Positions 1 through 10,476 of a stretch of DNA of 64,000 nt are shown in pieces (the stretch's first letter is position 1; every line of letters starts with the position of its first letter). The notes under the pieces are model-generated. The model ran no database searches and had not been told where the DNA came from. It was given only the letters and a program-made list of their open reading frames with translations. Source of the DNA: Prosthecobacter sp. (GTDB lineage Bacteria; Verrucomicrobiota; Verrucomicrobiia; Verrucomicrobiales; Verrucomicrobiaceae); assembly GCA_021733925.1 (NCBI GenBank), contig JAIPJY010000001.1, positions 1-64,000 on the forward strand, given 5' to 3'. The translations under genes were made by a program, and so were the position numbers.

Positions 1-33
1 TTCTCGCTCCGCGAGAAGAGCCCAGCGCTCCCG
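1..33. repeat. REP-like hairpin repeat, copy A (cut by window edge)
   Basis: Positions 1-17 form a perfect hairpin, TTCTCGC / GCGAGAA around a TCC loop, followed by GCCCAGCGCTCC. The same block recurs at 5746-5777, where the outer stem pair is C-G instead of T-A. A stem that keeps pairing while its sequence changes is typical of dispersed REP-type elements. The left end may be lost at the window edge. No encoded function is visible. Confidence 0.55.
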
Positions 34-92
34 CCAAAACCCAACAAACCTCCGAATTTCACAAACCCTCCCCCTTGCGTCAGCCCTCCGCT

Positions 93-112
93 CATCTTGC
101 AGGAGCAAGATG
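93..112. repeat. Perfect 8-bp hairpin upstream of pepF
   Basis: CATCTTGC (93-100) and GCAAGATG (105-112) are perfect inverted arms around an AGGA loop. The hairpin lies 44 bases before the oligoendopeptidase start. It could be a REP-type element or a structure in the 5' leader. It has no T-tract, so it is not a standard intrinsic terminator. Confidence 0.4.
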
Positions 113-156
113 GCCACTGTACTTGCACCTCACGCGCTCCCTTGTAACCAATAACC

Positions 157-1953
157 ATGTCCTCCGCCCCTCCAACCACCCCCGACCGCTGGTCCCTCGA
201 ATCCTGGTTCTCCGGCTTCGGCAAATCCGACTACACCGACTTCAAAACCGTGCTCGTGCGCGATGTCGAGACGCTCAAGACACAAGCCGCCGCTCTCGGA
301 AGTGACACCACGGAAATCGCCCGCGTGATCAATGCGCTGGAATCGCTGAGCGATCGCCTCGGACATCTCTCGGCCTATCTTGGCTGCTTGTCGGCGGATG
401 ATGCCAACGACGAAGCAGTGAAGGCCGACGAGGCATGGATTTCCACACTCGAGGCTGAAAGCACCAAGCTCATGGCCTCGCTGCGTGCGGCGCTTGCCGC
501 CTTGAGCGACGCGGCGTTCTCTCTGCTGCTTGCTGATCCCTCCTTGAAAAATGCCGAACACGCGGTGCAGCGCATGCGCCACGAAGGCCAGCACCAGATG
601 AAGTCGGAATTGGAAGCCCTGGCCGCCGATCTCAATGTGAACGGTCTGCATGCCTGGGGTCGCCTCTACGACACCCTCACCGGCAAGATGGAATTTGAAA
701 TGACCTTCCCGGATGGTCACAAGGAAATCGTGCCGATGTCACGCCGTCGTGCTCTGATGTCGGAACCCGACCGCAAACTGCGCGAGGCCTCCTTCAATGA
801 CGGGCAGAAGCCATGGAATGATCATGCCGTGACACTCGCCGCCGGTCTGAACGGCATCGCCGGCACGCGTCTCAGCCTCTATGGTCGCCGTGGTCTGCCA
901 CACTTCCTCGACACTCCGCTGTTTGATGGCGCGATGAGCCGCAAATCGCTCGATGCGATGATGGAGGCGATTCACACCCACATCGACCTGCCGCGCCGTG
1001 CACTGAGAAAAGCCGCAAAGCTGCAGGGCACCTCCGCGCTGCACTACTTCGACCTCGAAGCACCGCAGATCGCCGCCCCCGATGAAAAGGAGCTCACCTG
1101 GGACGAAGCCTGCGCCACGGTCGATCATGCCTTCAGCGCCGCCTATCCAAAGCTCGGCGAATACTTCCGCGAGATGCTCGCCAAGCGCTGGATCGAGTCA
1201 CAACCACGTGCGGGCAAGCGCCCCGGCGCGTTCTGCACCGGATCACAGCTCAAGCACGAAGAACGCGTGTACATGACCTTCCACTGCACCGTGCATGACA
1301 TGGTCACTCTCGCCCATGAAGTCGGTCACGCATGGCACTCCTGCGTGCTGCGCCCTGCGCGTTCGTTTGCGGCGAACTACCCCATGACGCTCGCTGAAAC
1401 GGCGTCCAATTTTGGCGAGATGATCCTGCTCAACGGCCTCCTGAGCAATCCTGGCATCACCGAGGCCACCAAGGCCTACCTGCTCGATCAGGAAATGCTC
1501 CGCGCACACGCCTACCTCATCAACATCCCGATGCGCTACGAGTTCGAAAAGGCTTTCTACACCGAACGCGCCAGCGGCGAGGTGAGCGTGAGCCGCCTCA
1601 GTGCGCTCATGACCGAAGCACAGCGCAAACTCTACGGCGACACACTGCTCGATGACGGCACTGACCCGATGTTCTGGGCCTACAAGATGCATTTCTTCAT
1701 CACCGGCGTCTCCTTCTACAACTTCCCCTACGTCTTCGGCTACCTCCTGAGCCAGGCCTTGTTCGCCCGTTTCAAAGCCGAAGGCCCGTCCTTCCTGCCA
1801 CGTTACGAAGCCTTCCTCTCCATGACCGGCAGCGCAACCTGCGAGGAAGTGGTGAAGCAAACCCTCGGCGAAGACATCACCCAGCCCGAGTTCTGGGCCA
1901 CGGCGCTAAAGGCCATCGAACCGACCCTTTCGGCCTATGAAGCGCTGAAGTGA
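157..1953 (+). CDS. pepF: M3 family oligoendopeptidase F
   Basis: A cytosolic zinc metallopeptidase that would cleave short peptides during peptide turnover. The zinc signature HEVGH is at residues 387-391, inside the context TLAHEVGHAWHS. The downstream stretch TLAETASNFGE supplies the expected third glutamate ligand. At 598 residues it matches the usual PepF length of about 600. The alpha-helical N-terminal half precedes the catalytic C-terminal half, as in the M3B subfamily. There is no signal peptide. ATG at 157 is the first start of the frame that keeps the family N-terminus. The gene is preceded by two hairpin repeats, and a tiny reading frame overlaps its stop codon. Confidence 0.93.
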   Translation: MSSAPPTTPDRWSLESWFSGFGKSDYTDFKTVLVRDVETLKTQAAALGSDTTEIARVINALESLSDRLGHLSAYLGCLSADDANDEAVKADEAWISTLEAESTKLMASLRAALAALSDAAFSLLLADPSLKNAEHAVQRMRHEGQHQMKSELEALAADLNVNGLHAWGRLYDTLTGKMEFEMTFPDGHKEIVPMSRRRALMSEPDRKLREASFNDGQKPWNDHAVTLAAGLNGIAGTRLSLYGRRGLPHFLDTPLFDGAMSRKSLDAMMEAIHTHIDLPRRALRKAAKLQGTSALHYFDLEAPQIAAPDEKELTWDEACATVDHAFSAAYPKLGEYFREMLAKRWIESQPRAGKRPGAFCTGSQLKHEERVYMTFHCTVHDMVTLAHEVGHAWHSCVLRPARSFAANYPMTLAETASNFGEMILLNGLLSNPGITEATKAYLLDQEMLRAHAYLINIPMRYEFEKAFYTERASGEVSVSRLSALMTEAQRKLYGDTLLDDGTDPMFWAYKMHFFITGVSFYNFPYVFGYLLSQALFARFKAEGPSFLPRYEAFLSMTGSATCEEVVKQTLGEDITQPEFWATALKAIEPTLSAYEALK

Positions 1954-2048
1954 GCGTCAGCAGACATCAGCCGACTATCAACAATCCCGTAGCCGGGGCT
2001 GAGAAGTCTGCGGAAAAGAAGGCGAAAAAAGCCAAAGATCAAAAGTGA
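1950..2048 (+). CDS. Possible lysine-rich 32-residue small protein
   Basis: A GTG-initiated frame overlaps the pepF stop codon (GTGA) and runs 32 codons to TGA at 2046-2048. Its second half is strongly lysine/alanine-rich (EKSAEKKAKKAKDQK). The overlap would allow translational coupling to pepF, and the composition is unlike random intergenic sequence. I do not recognise a family. It might equally be a remnant of a longer gene, or chance. Confidence 0.25.
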   Translation: MSVSRHQPTINNPVAGAEKSAEKKAKKAKDQK

Positions 2049-2059
2049 GCTTCGTTTGA

Positions 2060-4261
2060 ATGTCCGCCATGAAAGCATTCACGCGCAAGCTTCTCATCAC
2101 GCTGGGCTTTGCCGCCGCTGCGAACGCCAATGAGGCATCGCAGCAGATTGACGCTTTGCTGGCGAAAGACTGGCAGCAGCACAAGCTCACCGCGAATCCT
2201 CCTGCGAGCGATGAAACCCTCGTTCGGCGCCTCCACCTCGACATCATCGGCCGCATCCCGACACTGCAGGAGGCGCAGGCGTTTCTCGGGAGTACAGACA
2301 AGGACAAGCGCGCAAAGCTCATCGACCAACTGCTCGCCAGCGACGGCTATGCACAGCGCATGTTTCACTTCTGGGCCGACCTGCTGCGCATCCAGACGCG
2401 ATCGAATGGCGGGCAGGGCGACATGACCTCGAAGCCGTATCTGGAACATGTGAAGCGGCGCATTCGCGAAAACATGCCCTATGACGACTTTGTCCACGAG
2501 CTCCTTACCGCACAGGGCAAGGTGTGGGACAATCCCGCCATCGGCTACTACATGCGCGACATCGGCATGCCGCTGGACAACCTCGCCAACACCACGCGCG
2601 TCTTCCTCGGCACCCGCATCGAGTGTGCGCAGTGCCACAATCATCCTTTCGACAAATGGACGCAGATGCAGTTCTACCAGATGGCGGCGTTCACTTATCC
2701 GCTGGAGACAAATTTCACCGGAATCGCCCAGCAGCAGGGCGCTTTTCGTCTGATGGTGGAGGCAAGAAAGAAACCCGAACTCGAAGCCTCCACGCGCAAC
2801 ATGGGCCGCGTCTTCGAAAACCTCGGCGACTTCGTCCGCTACAGCAAAGTGCAGCCACTCCCCTCACGCCTGCTCAAGCTGCCGCACGACTACCAATATC
2901 CCGATGCCAAACCGAAGGACGTCATCTCACCTCTGACCATGCTGGGAAAATCCGTGAAGTGCGAGCCCACCGGCGAAACCACCAAAGCCTTCGCCGACTG
3001 GCTGACCTCCTCGGACAATCCGCGCTTCACCACCGTGATCGCCAACCGTTTGTGGAAGCAGGTCTTCGGTGCCGGCCTGATCGAACCCGTCGATGAAATC
3101 CTCGATAGCACCGTTGCCTCCAACCCAGCGCTCATGAAGCATCTGGAGCAGTTGATGCGCGACTCCCGCTACAATTTGAAAGCCTACTTGCGCGTGCTCT
3201 ACAACACACAGGCCTATCAAAACGAAGTCTCACGCGCCGAGCTCTACGCGGGTGAAGTCTGCCACTTCTCCGGCCCGTTGCTGCGCCGCATGTCTGCTGA
3301 GCAGATTTACGATTCCTTTGTCACTCTCATTCATCCCACGCCCGATCTGCCACGCAGTCAGGGCATCGACAGCGAGATGGCGCAGAAAATTGTTTATCGC
3401 GGCAAGCTCAGCGATGCGCTCGACCTGCTGACCTCGCAGGAAATATTCGACGGTGCCGCCCGGGCCTCCGAAGGCTACGAACGCATTGCCGAACGTTCCA
3501 AGGTGCTGCGTGCGCAATACACCGCCGCTCAGAAGGCCAAGGACAAGCCCCTGCTCGACAAGCTCAATGTGGAGATCCGCTCGCTGGAGTTCACCGCACG
3601 CACCGGCATTCACGATTACGTCGTCGTTCCCGCAGTGGCCCGCCTCTACACCCAGAAGACCGGCAAGCCCGCCCCTCCGCCGATTCCTGTGAAGGCACCC
3701 ACGCTCGATGAACTGAAAAAAGCTGGCCAAAACCGCGCCTACATCCACGTGCCCGGCTACGACATCGACCAAGTCATCCCGAGCGAGGAAAAAGCCGCCG
3801 AGCAGGCCCGCGAGAATCTTTTCCACGCCGAGATCAAACGCCTCGGCATCACCGACACCGATGCCTACCTCAAATCACGTCGCGCCCACGCCCGCGAATG
3901 GCCCCGTGCCGCCGACCTCGAATCTCCCGCCCCACGCGGCCACTACCTCCGCGAGTTCGGCCAAAGCGACCGCGACATCATCGACAACGCCAACACCGAC
4001 GCCAGCATGCCCCAAGCCCTCGTCTTGATGAACAGCGAATTATTCCAAAGTATCCTCAAACCACACACACAGCTCAAGCTCAACCTGAGTGCCGCAAAGT
4101 ATCCCGACGAGCAGCTCAACACCGTTTACCAGACCCTCCTCTCACGCACCCCCACCGCCACCGAGAAAGCCTCATGGGCTAGCGCAGAGAAGACAGGCCT
4201 GAACATCGAAGACCTCATTTTTGCGCTGATCAACACTCAGCAGTTCATCTTCGTGCGCTGA
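2060..4261 (+). CDS. Secreted DUF1549/DUF1553 protein (short form)
   Basis: A 733-residue exported protein of the DUF1549-DUF1553 type that is abundant in Planctomycetes and Verrucomicrobia; its biochemical role is unknown. The N-terminus is a signal peptide (MKAFTRKLLITLGFAAA, starting at an alternative ATG at 2069). DUF1549 covers about residues 25-230, with the signature RRLHLDIIGRIPT and a CAQCHNHPFDKW segment carrying a CxxCH motif. DUF1553 occupies the second half, with SSDNPRFTTVIANRLWKQVFG. Unlike the homologue at 58955 it lacks the N-terminal cytochrome-like domain and the Ig-like region. It is followed closely by an FAD oxidoreductase. Confidence 0.85.
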   Translation: MSAMKAFTRKLLITLGFAAAANANEASQQIDALLAKDWQQHKLTANPPASDETLVRRLHLDIIGRIPTLQEAQAFLGSTDKDKRAKLIDQLLASDGYAQRMFHFWADLLRIQTRSNGGQGDMTSKPYLEHVKRRIRENMPYDDFVHELLTAQGKVWDNPAIGYYMRDIGMPLDNLANTTRVFLGTRIECAQCHNHPFDKWTQMQFYQMAAFTYPLETNFTGIAQQQGAFRLMVEARKKPELEASTRNMGRVFENLGDFVRYSKVQPLPSRLLKLPHDYQYPDAKPKDVISPLTMLGKSVKCEPTGETTKAFADWLTSSDNPRFTTVIANRLWKQVFGAGLIEPVDEILDSTVASNPALMKHLEQLMRDSRYNLKAYLRVLYNTQAYQNEVSRAELYAGEVCHFSGPLLRRMSAEQIYDSFVTLIHPTPDLPRSQGIDSEMAQKIVYRGKLSDALDLLTSQEIFDGAARASEGYERIAERSKVLRAQYTAAQKAKDKPLLDKLNVEIRSLEFTARTGIHDYVVVPAVARLYTQKTGKPAPPPIPVKAPTLDELKKAGQNRAYIHVPGYDIDQVIPSEEKAAEQARENLFHAEIKRLGITDTDAYLKSRRAHAREWPRAADLESPAPRGHYLREFGQSDRDIIDNANTDASMPQALVLMNSELFQSILKPHTQLKLNLSAAKYPDEQLNTVYQTLLSRTPTATEKASWASAEKTGLNIEDLIFALINTQQFIFVR

Positions 4262-4313
4262 TAAACAGAAGTCTTTGATAGCTCGAGTCCCGACCATTCG
4301 TGATAGTGGCCCC

Positions 4314-5735
4314 ATGAAACCCGCCCCCGTTTCTCGCCGCCATTTCCTTCACGCCGCCCTCGCTGGCGGCGCGGTCAGTCAGACCCCGCTCATCGCCGCT
4401 GACACCGCCACGGCCAAGGACGGAATGTTTACCGAACCCGCCCATGAGATCCCCCTCGCTCAAGACGCCGATGTAATCGTGTGCGGTGCCGGACCCGCAG
4501 GCGTGACAGCGGCCATCACAGCTGCACGCGCAGGCGCAAAGGTGCGCTTGTTTGAATGGCGCGGCTGCCTCGGCGGCATCTGGACCGCCGGCCTGCTCGG
4601 CTACTTCCTCGACTTCAACAAGCCCGGCTTCGCCAAGGAACTGCGCGACAAGCTCGATGCACGCGATGCGCGGGCCAATTCGACAAGCACGAGCCGCTTC
4701 TGCTACGACCCCGAAGCACTCAAACTCCTGCTCGAAGAACTCTGCGTGGAAGCCGGCGTGAAATTCCAATATCACACCAAAGTGTGCGCCGCCTTTCGCG
4801 AAGGAAATCGCCTCACCACCATCGTCACCGAGTCCAAATCAGGCCGTCAGGCATGGAAAGCCCCCGTGTTCATCGACACAACGGGCGATGGCGATCTCGG
4901 CTTCCAGGCAGGCTGCGCCTTCGAAATCGGCGAGGCCGCCGAATGCCCCTGCCAGCCTCTCTCACTCAACGCGCTGCTGGTGGTCAAGGATGTCGAAAAA
5001 CTGCGCGAGTTCGTGCGCTTCGGCCAGCCAAACCCCGGTGAAAACACAGACGGTGAAAAAAAGAAACGCATCAAGGACGCCATCGTCAGCACCGGCCATT
5101 TCCCCTCCTATGCCGGTTCGACACTCTGGCATGTGAGCGGAAACCTCGTCTTTGCGATGATGAATCAAGAGTTCGGCATCAAGCCCTGGGACGCCGCCGA
5201 GATCACCGCCGCCACAGTGCGCGCCCGTGCGGAAATGAATCTCATGGTCAAGGGCCTGCGCAGTCTCGGCGGCCCATGGGAGGGCATTCAAGTCGTCGCC
5301 ACCGCCGAACAAATCGGCGTGCGTGATGGCCGCCGCATCGTCGGCCGCTACGTCATGAACAAGGAAGATCTCATCAAAGGCGCACGCTATGACGACGCCG
5401 TGGTGCGTGCCACCTTCGGTGTGGACATCCACGCCACCACTGCAGATCACAATAAAAAAGCAGCGACGCATTCCACCGGCATCAAGGTGAAACCCTATGA
5501 CATCCCGCTTCGCGCATTGATCGCAAAGGAAGTCGATGGCCTCATGATGGCCGGTCGCTGCATCAGCGGCGACTTCATCTCGCATGCGAGTTATCGCGTG
5601 ACGGGCAACGCCGTCGGCATGGGCGAAGGCGCCGGCGTCATCGCCGCCCTTGCCGCCACTTCCAAACGCATGCCCCACGAAGTCCCCTGGAGCGAAGGCG
5701 AAGCCAAGCTGAAGGCGATGGGCCAGCGTGCATAG
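4314..5735 (+). CDS. Tat-exported FAD-dependent oxidoreductase
   Basis: 473 residues from ATG 4314. An in-frame upstream start at 4275 would only add residues ahead of the Tat signal. The N-terminus has a twin-arginine signal (VSRRHFLHAALAGG). Next comes a Rossmann dinucleotide motif, VIVCGAGPAGVTAAI, and a second conserved stretch, IDTTGDGDLGFQAGC. It ends with the family motif CISGDFISHASYRVTG. This matches the FAD_oxidored group often found beside glycan-degrading genes. The substrate is unknown. It lies about 50 bases after the DUF1549/DUF1553 gene, on the same strand. Confidence 0.85.
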   Translation: MKPAPVSRRHFLHAALAGGAVSQTPLIAADTATAKDGMFTEPAHEIPLAQDADVIVCGAGPAGVTAAITAARAGAKVRLFEWRGCLGGIWTAGLLGYFLDFNKPGFAKELRDKLDARDARANSTSTSRFCYDPEALKLLLEELCVEAGVKFQYHTKVCAAFREGNRLTTIVTESKSGRQAWKAPVFIDTTGDGDLGFQAGCAFEIGEAAECPCQPLSLNALLVVKDVEKLREFVRFGQPNPGENTDGEKKKRIKDAIVSTGHFPSYAGSTLWHVSGNLVFAMMNQEFGIKPWDAAEITAATVRARAEMNLMVKGLRSLGGPWEGIQVVATAEQIGVRDGRRIVGRYVMNKEDLIKGARYDDAVVRATFGVDIHATTADHNKKAATHSTGIKVKPYDIPLRALIAKEVDGLMMAGRCISGDFISHASYRVTGNAVGMGEGAGVIAALAATSKRMPHEVPWSEGEAKLKAMGQRA

Positions 5736-5740
5736 TACAG

Positions 5741-5777
5741 TAGCCCTCTCGCTCCGCGAGAGGTGCCCAGCGCTCCG
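5741..5777. repeat. REP-like hairpin repeat, copy B
   Basis: CTCTCGC / GCGAGAG around TCC at 5746-5762, followed by GCCCAGCGCTCC. It matches the repeat at the left edge of the window, with a compensatory C-G pair. It lies between two convergent genes, a typical place for REP elements, and may also act as a transcript-end hairpin. Confidence 0.55.
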
Positions 5778-5823
5778 CAACCATCTGCTACGTGATGATA
5801 CGTGAAGCGCCCTGAGTTAACCG

Positions 5824-6867
5824 TCACCACACGCCCCGCACACTCGGCCCATCCACCCACTTCGGCGGGGTCATGATCTGGCGTGGCACCACCGGCACGC
5901 CATGCTCATGCTGGGAAAGCTGCGTCACGATCAAATCCACCGCTGCCGCCGCGAGATGTTCCCGCTGCTGATAGATGCCCGCGAATTCCTGCATCCGCGG
6001 AGTCCAGTCATGCACCACGAAGCCGATGTCCTGCGGCACACGCAGCCCGAGCCTTCGCAACCAGTTGGGCACATGCGTGTCAAAAGTGATCAACGCATCC
6101 GGCTCATGATCGCGCATCCATTTGGCAAAAGCTTCGAAGCCTTTGCTGATGTCATTGTTCGGAAACAGCAGCAGCGGCACCCGGTCCGCAGGCGGCAGAC
6201 TCTGCTGCCAGTGAAACAAACCGCCGCTGTAGCCAAACTGCGAGCGATTCACAATCCACTTCGTCACCGCCACGCCGATCCGCTGATAGCCGCGTATGGC
6301 CAGTTGCTCGGCGGCCATGTGAATGCCCAGCGTCATGTTCCCCGCGCACATGTGCAGCGCCGGGCTGCTCATCGCATTGCCAAAAGTCACGGCGGCAAAG
6401 GGCGAAAAATCAATCTTGCTGCACGGCAGCTGCGTGCTCTGAGGCGACACGATCACGCCCTCGATACCCCGCGCATGCAGGATCTTCTGCAGCCGTTTCG
6501 GCGTCAGCCCATCCTTGCCCAACCAGAATTCCTCCACCGCATAGCCATGACCATGCGCACGGCTGCGTATGTCATCGATCGGCACGTATTGGTACGAAGG
6601 GCCCAGCAATCCATCCTGCGGCACATGCTCGCGAATCACCGCGATCACCGCCCTCACGCGCTGCTGCTTCTTGCCTCGCACCACCTGCATCATGCGCGCC
6701 AGATGCGGATCCGGCTGGTAGTTCAGCCGCTTCGCCTCCTTCAGCACCTGCTCACGCTTCTCTGCGGAAACCTTCGGTGCGCCCCGCAGCACCCGCGACA
6801 CCGTCATCAAAGAAAACCCGGTGGCACGGGCGATGTCCTTGAGCGTGGGCGCGGCAGTGGTCGGCAT
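5824..6867 (-). CDS. LacI-family transcriptional regulator
   Basis: A DNA-binding repressor or activator of 347 residues; start chosen at MPTTAAPTLKDIARA rather than ten codons upstream. The LacI helix-turn-helix is at the N-terminus (TLKDIARATGFSLMTVSRVL), followed by the hinge region with NYQPDPHLARMM and a periplasmic-binding-like sensor domain (for example GIEGVIVSPQST and DIGFVVHDWTP). It is divergent from the LamG/sialidase-like gene at 6938, with only 70 bases between them, so it probably controls that gene and itself in response to a sugar. The effector cannot be told from sequence. Confidence 0.9.
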   Translation of the reverse strand: MPTTAAPTLKDIARATGFSLMTVSRVLRGAPKVSAEKREQVLKEAKRLNYQPDPHLARMMQVVRGKKQQRVRAVIAVIREHVPQDGLLGPSYQYVPIDDIRSRAHGHGYAVEEFWLGKDGLTPKRLQKILHARGIEGVIVSPQSTQLPCSKIDFSPFAAVTFGNAMSSPALHMCAGNMTLGIHMAAEQLAIRGYQRIGVAVTKWIVNRSQFGYSGGLFHWQQSLPPADRVPLLLFPNNDISKGFEAFAKWMRDHEPDALITFDTHVPNWLRRLGLRVPQDIGFVVHDWTPRMQEFAGIYQQREHLAAAAVDLIVTQLSQHEHGVPVVPRQIMTPPKWVDGPSVRGVW

Positions 6868-6937
6868 GGTGTTAACATAACCCTTCAAATCCCTCACTCC
6901 ACCCGCATTTCACCACTGCACCCACGTTTCAAGCCTC

Positions 6938-8701
<1,764 letters not shown>

Positions 8702-8774
8702 AAAGTCCTCCGGCGTTTGAGAGTATTTTAGCAATGAAGTGTCCCATAAATCCAAGTGCAGCCAAGGCGGTTCT

Positions 8775-8828
8775 CCCTCTCCCCGCCCCTGACACACAAC
8801 GCGAATAACTCTTCTTCGGGGGAGAGGG
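8775..8828. repeat. Intergenic inverted repeat between convergent genes
   Basis: CCCTCTCCCC (8775-8784) pairs perfectly with GGGGAGAGGG (8819-8828) across a 34-base loop, and GGCCGGGGTGAGGA follows. Many bacterial genomes carry dispersed repeats of this composition. Here it fills the gap between the LamG protein and the convergent pepD gene. There is no T-tract for a textbook terminator, though the stem could end transcripts. Confidence 0.5.
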
Positions 8829-8884
8829 CCGGGGTGAGGACATGGGTAACACCTCACCTATTTTCTCTCCGCCGCTCCCAACCA

Positions 8885-10330
8885 CTACAACTCCCCCAGC
8901 GTCGCCGTCAGCAGCTTCCAGAACTTCTGCGCCGATGAAATGCTGGCACTTTCTTTTTCGGAATGTGCCTCGTGGATGTTCGGGCCAAAGGAGATCATGT
9001 CGAGATCGGGATAAGCGATGCTGATGACACCGCACTCGAGTCCGGCATGGCAGGCACCCACCTGGACCTCATGCCCAAAGAGCTCGCGGTAGATCTTCTT
9101 CATCTTGTCCAGAATGGGTGATGTGGCGCTCGGACTCCAGCCGGGATAAGGATCGCCTGAGCGAACATTCGCACCCATGAGTTCAAACGGCGCGCGGAAG
9201 GCACGAGCGACATCGACCTTGCTCGACTCCACAGAGCTGCGCTGCAGGCTGCTCCATTCGGCCTTGCCGCTGCCGAGCTCGATGGTGGAAAAGTTTGATG
9301 AAGCTTCCACCAATCCGGGCACCACAGGACTCATGCGATAGACTCCATTCACGACGGCCTGCATGGCGAGCACGAGAGACTTCTGCTGCACGGCGCTCAT
9401 CGTTTGCACGCTGGCACTCACCGGTGTCGTGGTGATGCTCAGCCCGGGTTCGATCAGGCTAAACTCTTCGCGGATACCAGCAGCTTCCCGCTCGAAGCTT
9501 TCCTCAAATCGCGCCTCATCCAAGATCACCACCTGCGCCACGCACTGCGCCGGTATCGCATTCCGCGCACTTCCGCCACGCATCGTCGAGAGCGCCACCA
9601 CATCCTCACCGCAGGTACTGAGCAGTCGCGCCATGAGCTTGATCGAGTTCGCACGCCCTTCGTGAATCTGCAAGCCGGAGTGCCCGCCGCGCAGGCCTGA
9701 CACATGAAGGGCGACCACCGGCGAGGCCGAATCATGCGCCACCTCGGTGTATTGGAATGTGCCCACCGTATCAATGCCGCCCGCACAGCCGATGGTAAAA
9801 GTGTCGTCTTCTTCAGAGTCGAGATTCAGCATCGTTTTCCCCGTCAACAGTCCAGGTTGCAGCCCCAGCGCACCACCCATGCCCTGCTCCTCATCCAGCG
9901 TGAAAAGCGCCTCAATCGGCGGATGCGACAAATCTTGCGCCGCCAGCACCGCCAGGATCGCCGCCACACCCAGCCCATTGTCCGCGCCCAGCGTCGTCCC
10001 ACGCGCCCGCACCCAGTCACCATCCACCCACATCTCAATACCCTGCTTGTCGAAATCAAACGTCACTCCGTCTCCAGCTTTGTGCACCATGTCCAGATGC
10101 GCCTGCATGATCACCGCCGGGCGATCCTGCCTGTCCACCGACGCTGGCTTTTTGACGATCACATTGCCAGCACTGTCGAGCTGGGCTGCAAGCCCATGGC
10201 GCGCAGCAAATCCCAGAACAAATCCCACCACACGCTCCTCCCGTTTGGAAGGGCGCGGCACGGCATTAAGATCAGCAAAACAGTTCCAGAGAGCCTTGGG
10301 TTCGAGAGCGCGGAGATCAGATGTGGGCAT
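8885..10330 (-). CDS. pepD: Xaa-His dipeptidase (beta-Ala-His dipeptidase), M20C
   Basis: A cytosolic zinc aminoacyl-histidine dipeptidase of 481 residues from MPTSDLRALEPKALW; the frame extends 17 codons upstream. Metal-site motifs are visible in order: QAHLDMVHK (His and Asp), GTTLGADNGLG (bridging Asp), TLDEEQGMGGA (catalytic and ligand Glu) and LDSEEDDTFTIGCAGG. The C-terminal ACHAGLECG segment carries the last His ligand. The lid domain (about residues 200-380) includes GGHSGLQIHEGRANS. This is the full PepD architecture and length. The product would release amino acids from dipeptides ending in histidine. Confidence 0.93.
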   Translation of the reverse strand: MPTSDLRALEPKALWNCFADLNAVPRPSKREERVVGFVLGFAARHGLAAQLDSAGNVIVKKPASVDRQDRPAVIMQAHLDMVHKAGDGVTFDFDKQGIEMWVDGDWVRARGTTLGADNGLGVAAILAVLAAQDLSHPPIEALFTLDEEQGMGGALGLQPGLLTGKTMLNLDSEEDDTFTIGCAGGIDTVGTFQYTEVAHDSASPVVALHVSGLRGGHSGLQIHEGRANSIKLMARLLSTCGEDVVALSTMRGGSARNAIPAQCVAQVVILDEARFEESFEREAAGIREEFSLIEPGLSITTTPVSASVQTMSAVQQKSLVLAMQAVVNGVYRMSPVVPGLVEASSNFSTIELGSGKAEWSSLQRSSVESSKVDVARAFRAPFELMGANVRSGDPYPGWSPSATSPILDKMKKIYRELFGHEVQVGACHAGLECGVISIAYPDLDMISFGPNIHEAHSEKESASISSAQKFWKLLTATLGEL

Positions 10331-10476
10331 AAAAGGGATACGATGGGAGATGGAATCAGGCTGTGTGGGATGCGGAGACACTTCAAGCGAGTTCAGCTGT
10401 GAAATCGTCGGGTGGTATCATAACACTCTATGTGCAGAATCCACGGCGAAATGGCACTGCACCATGCGTTGGTCTG

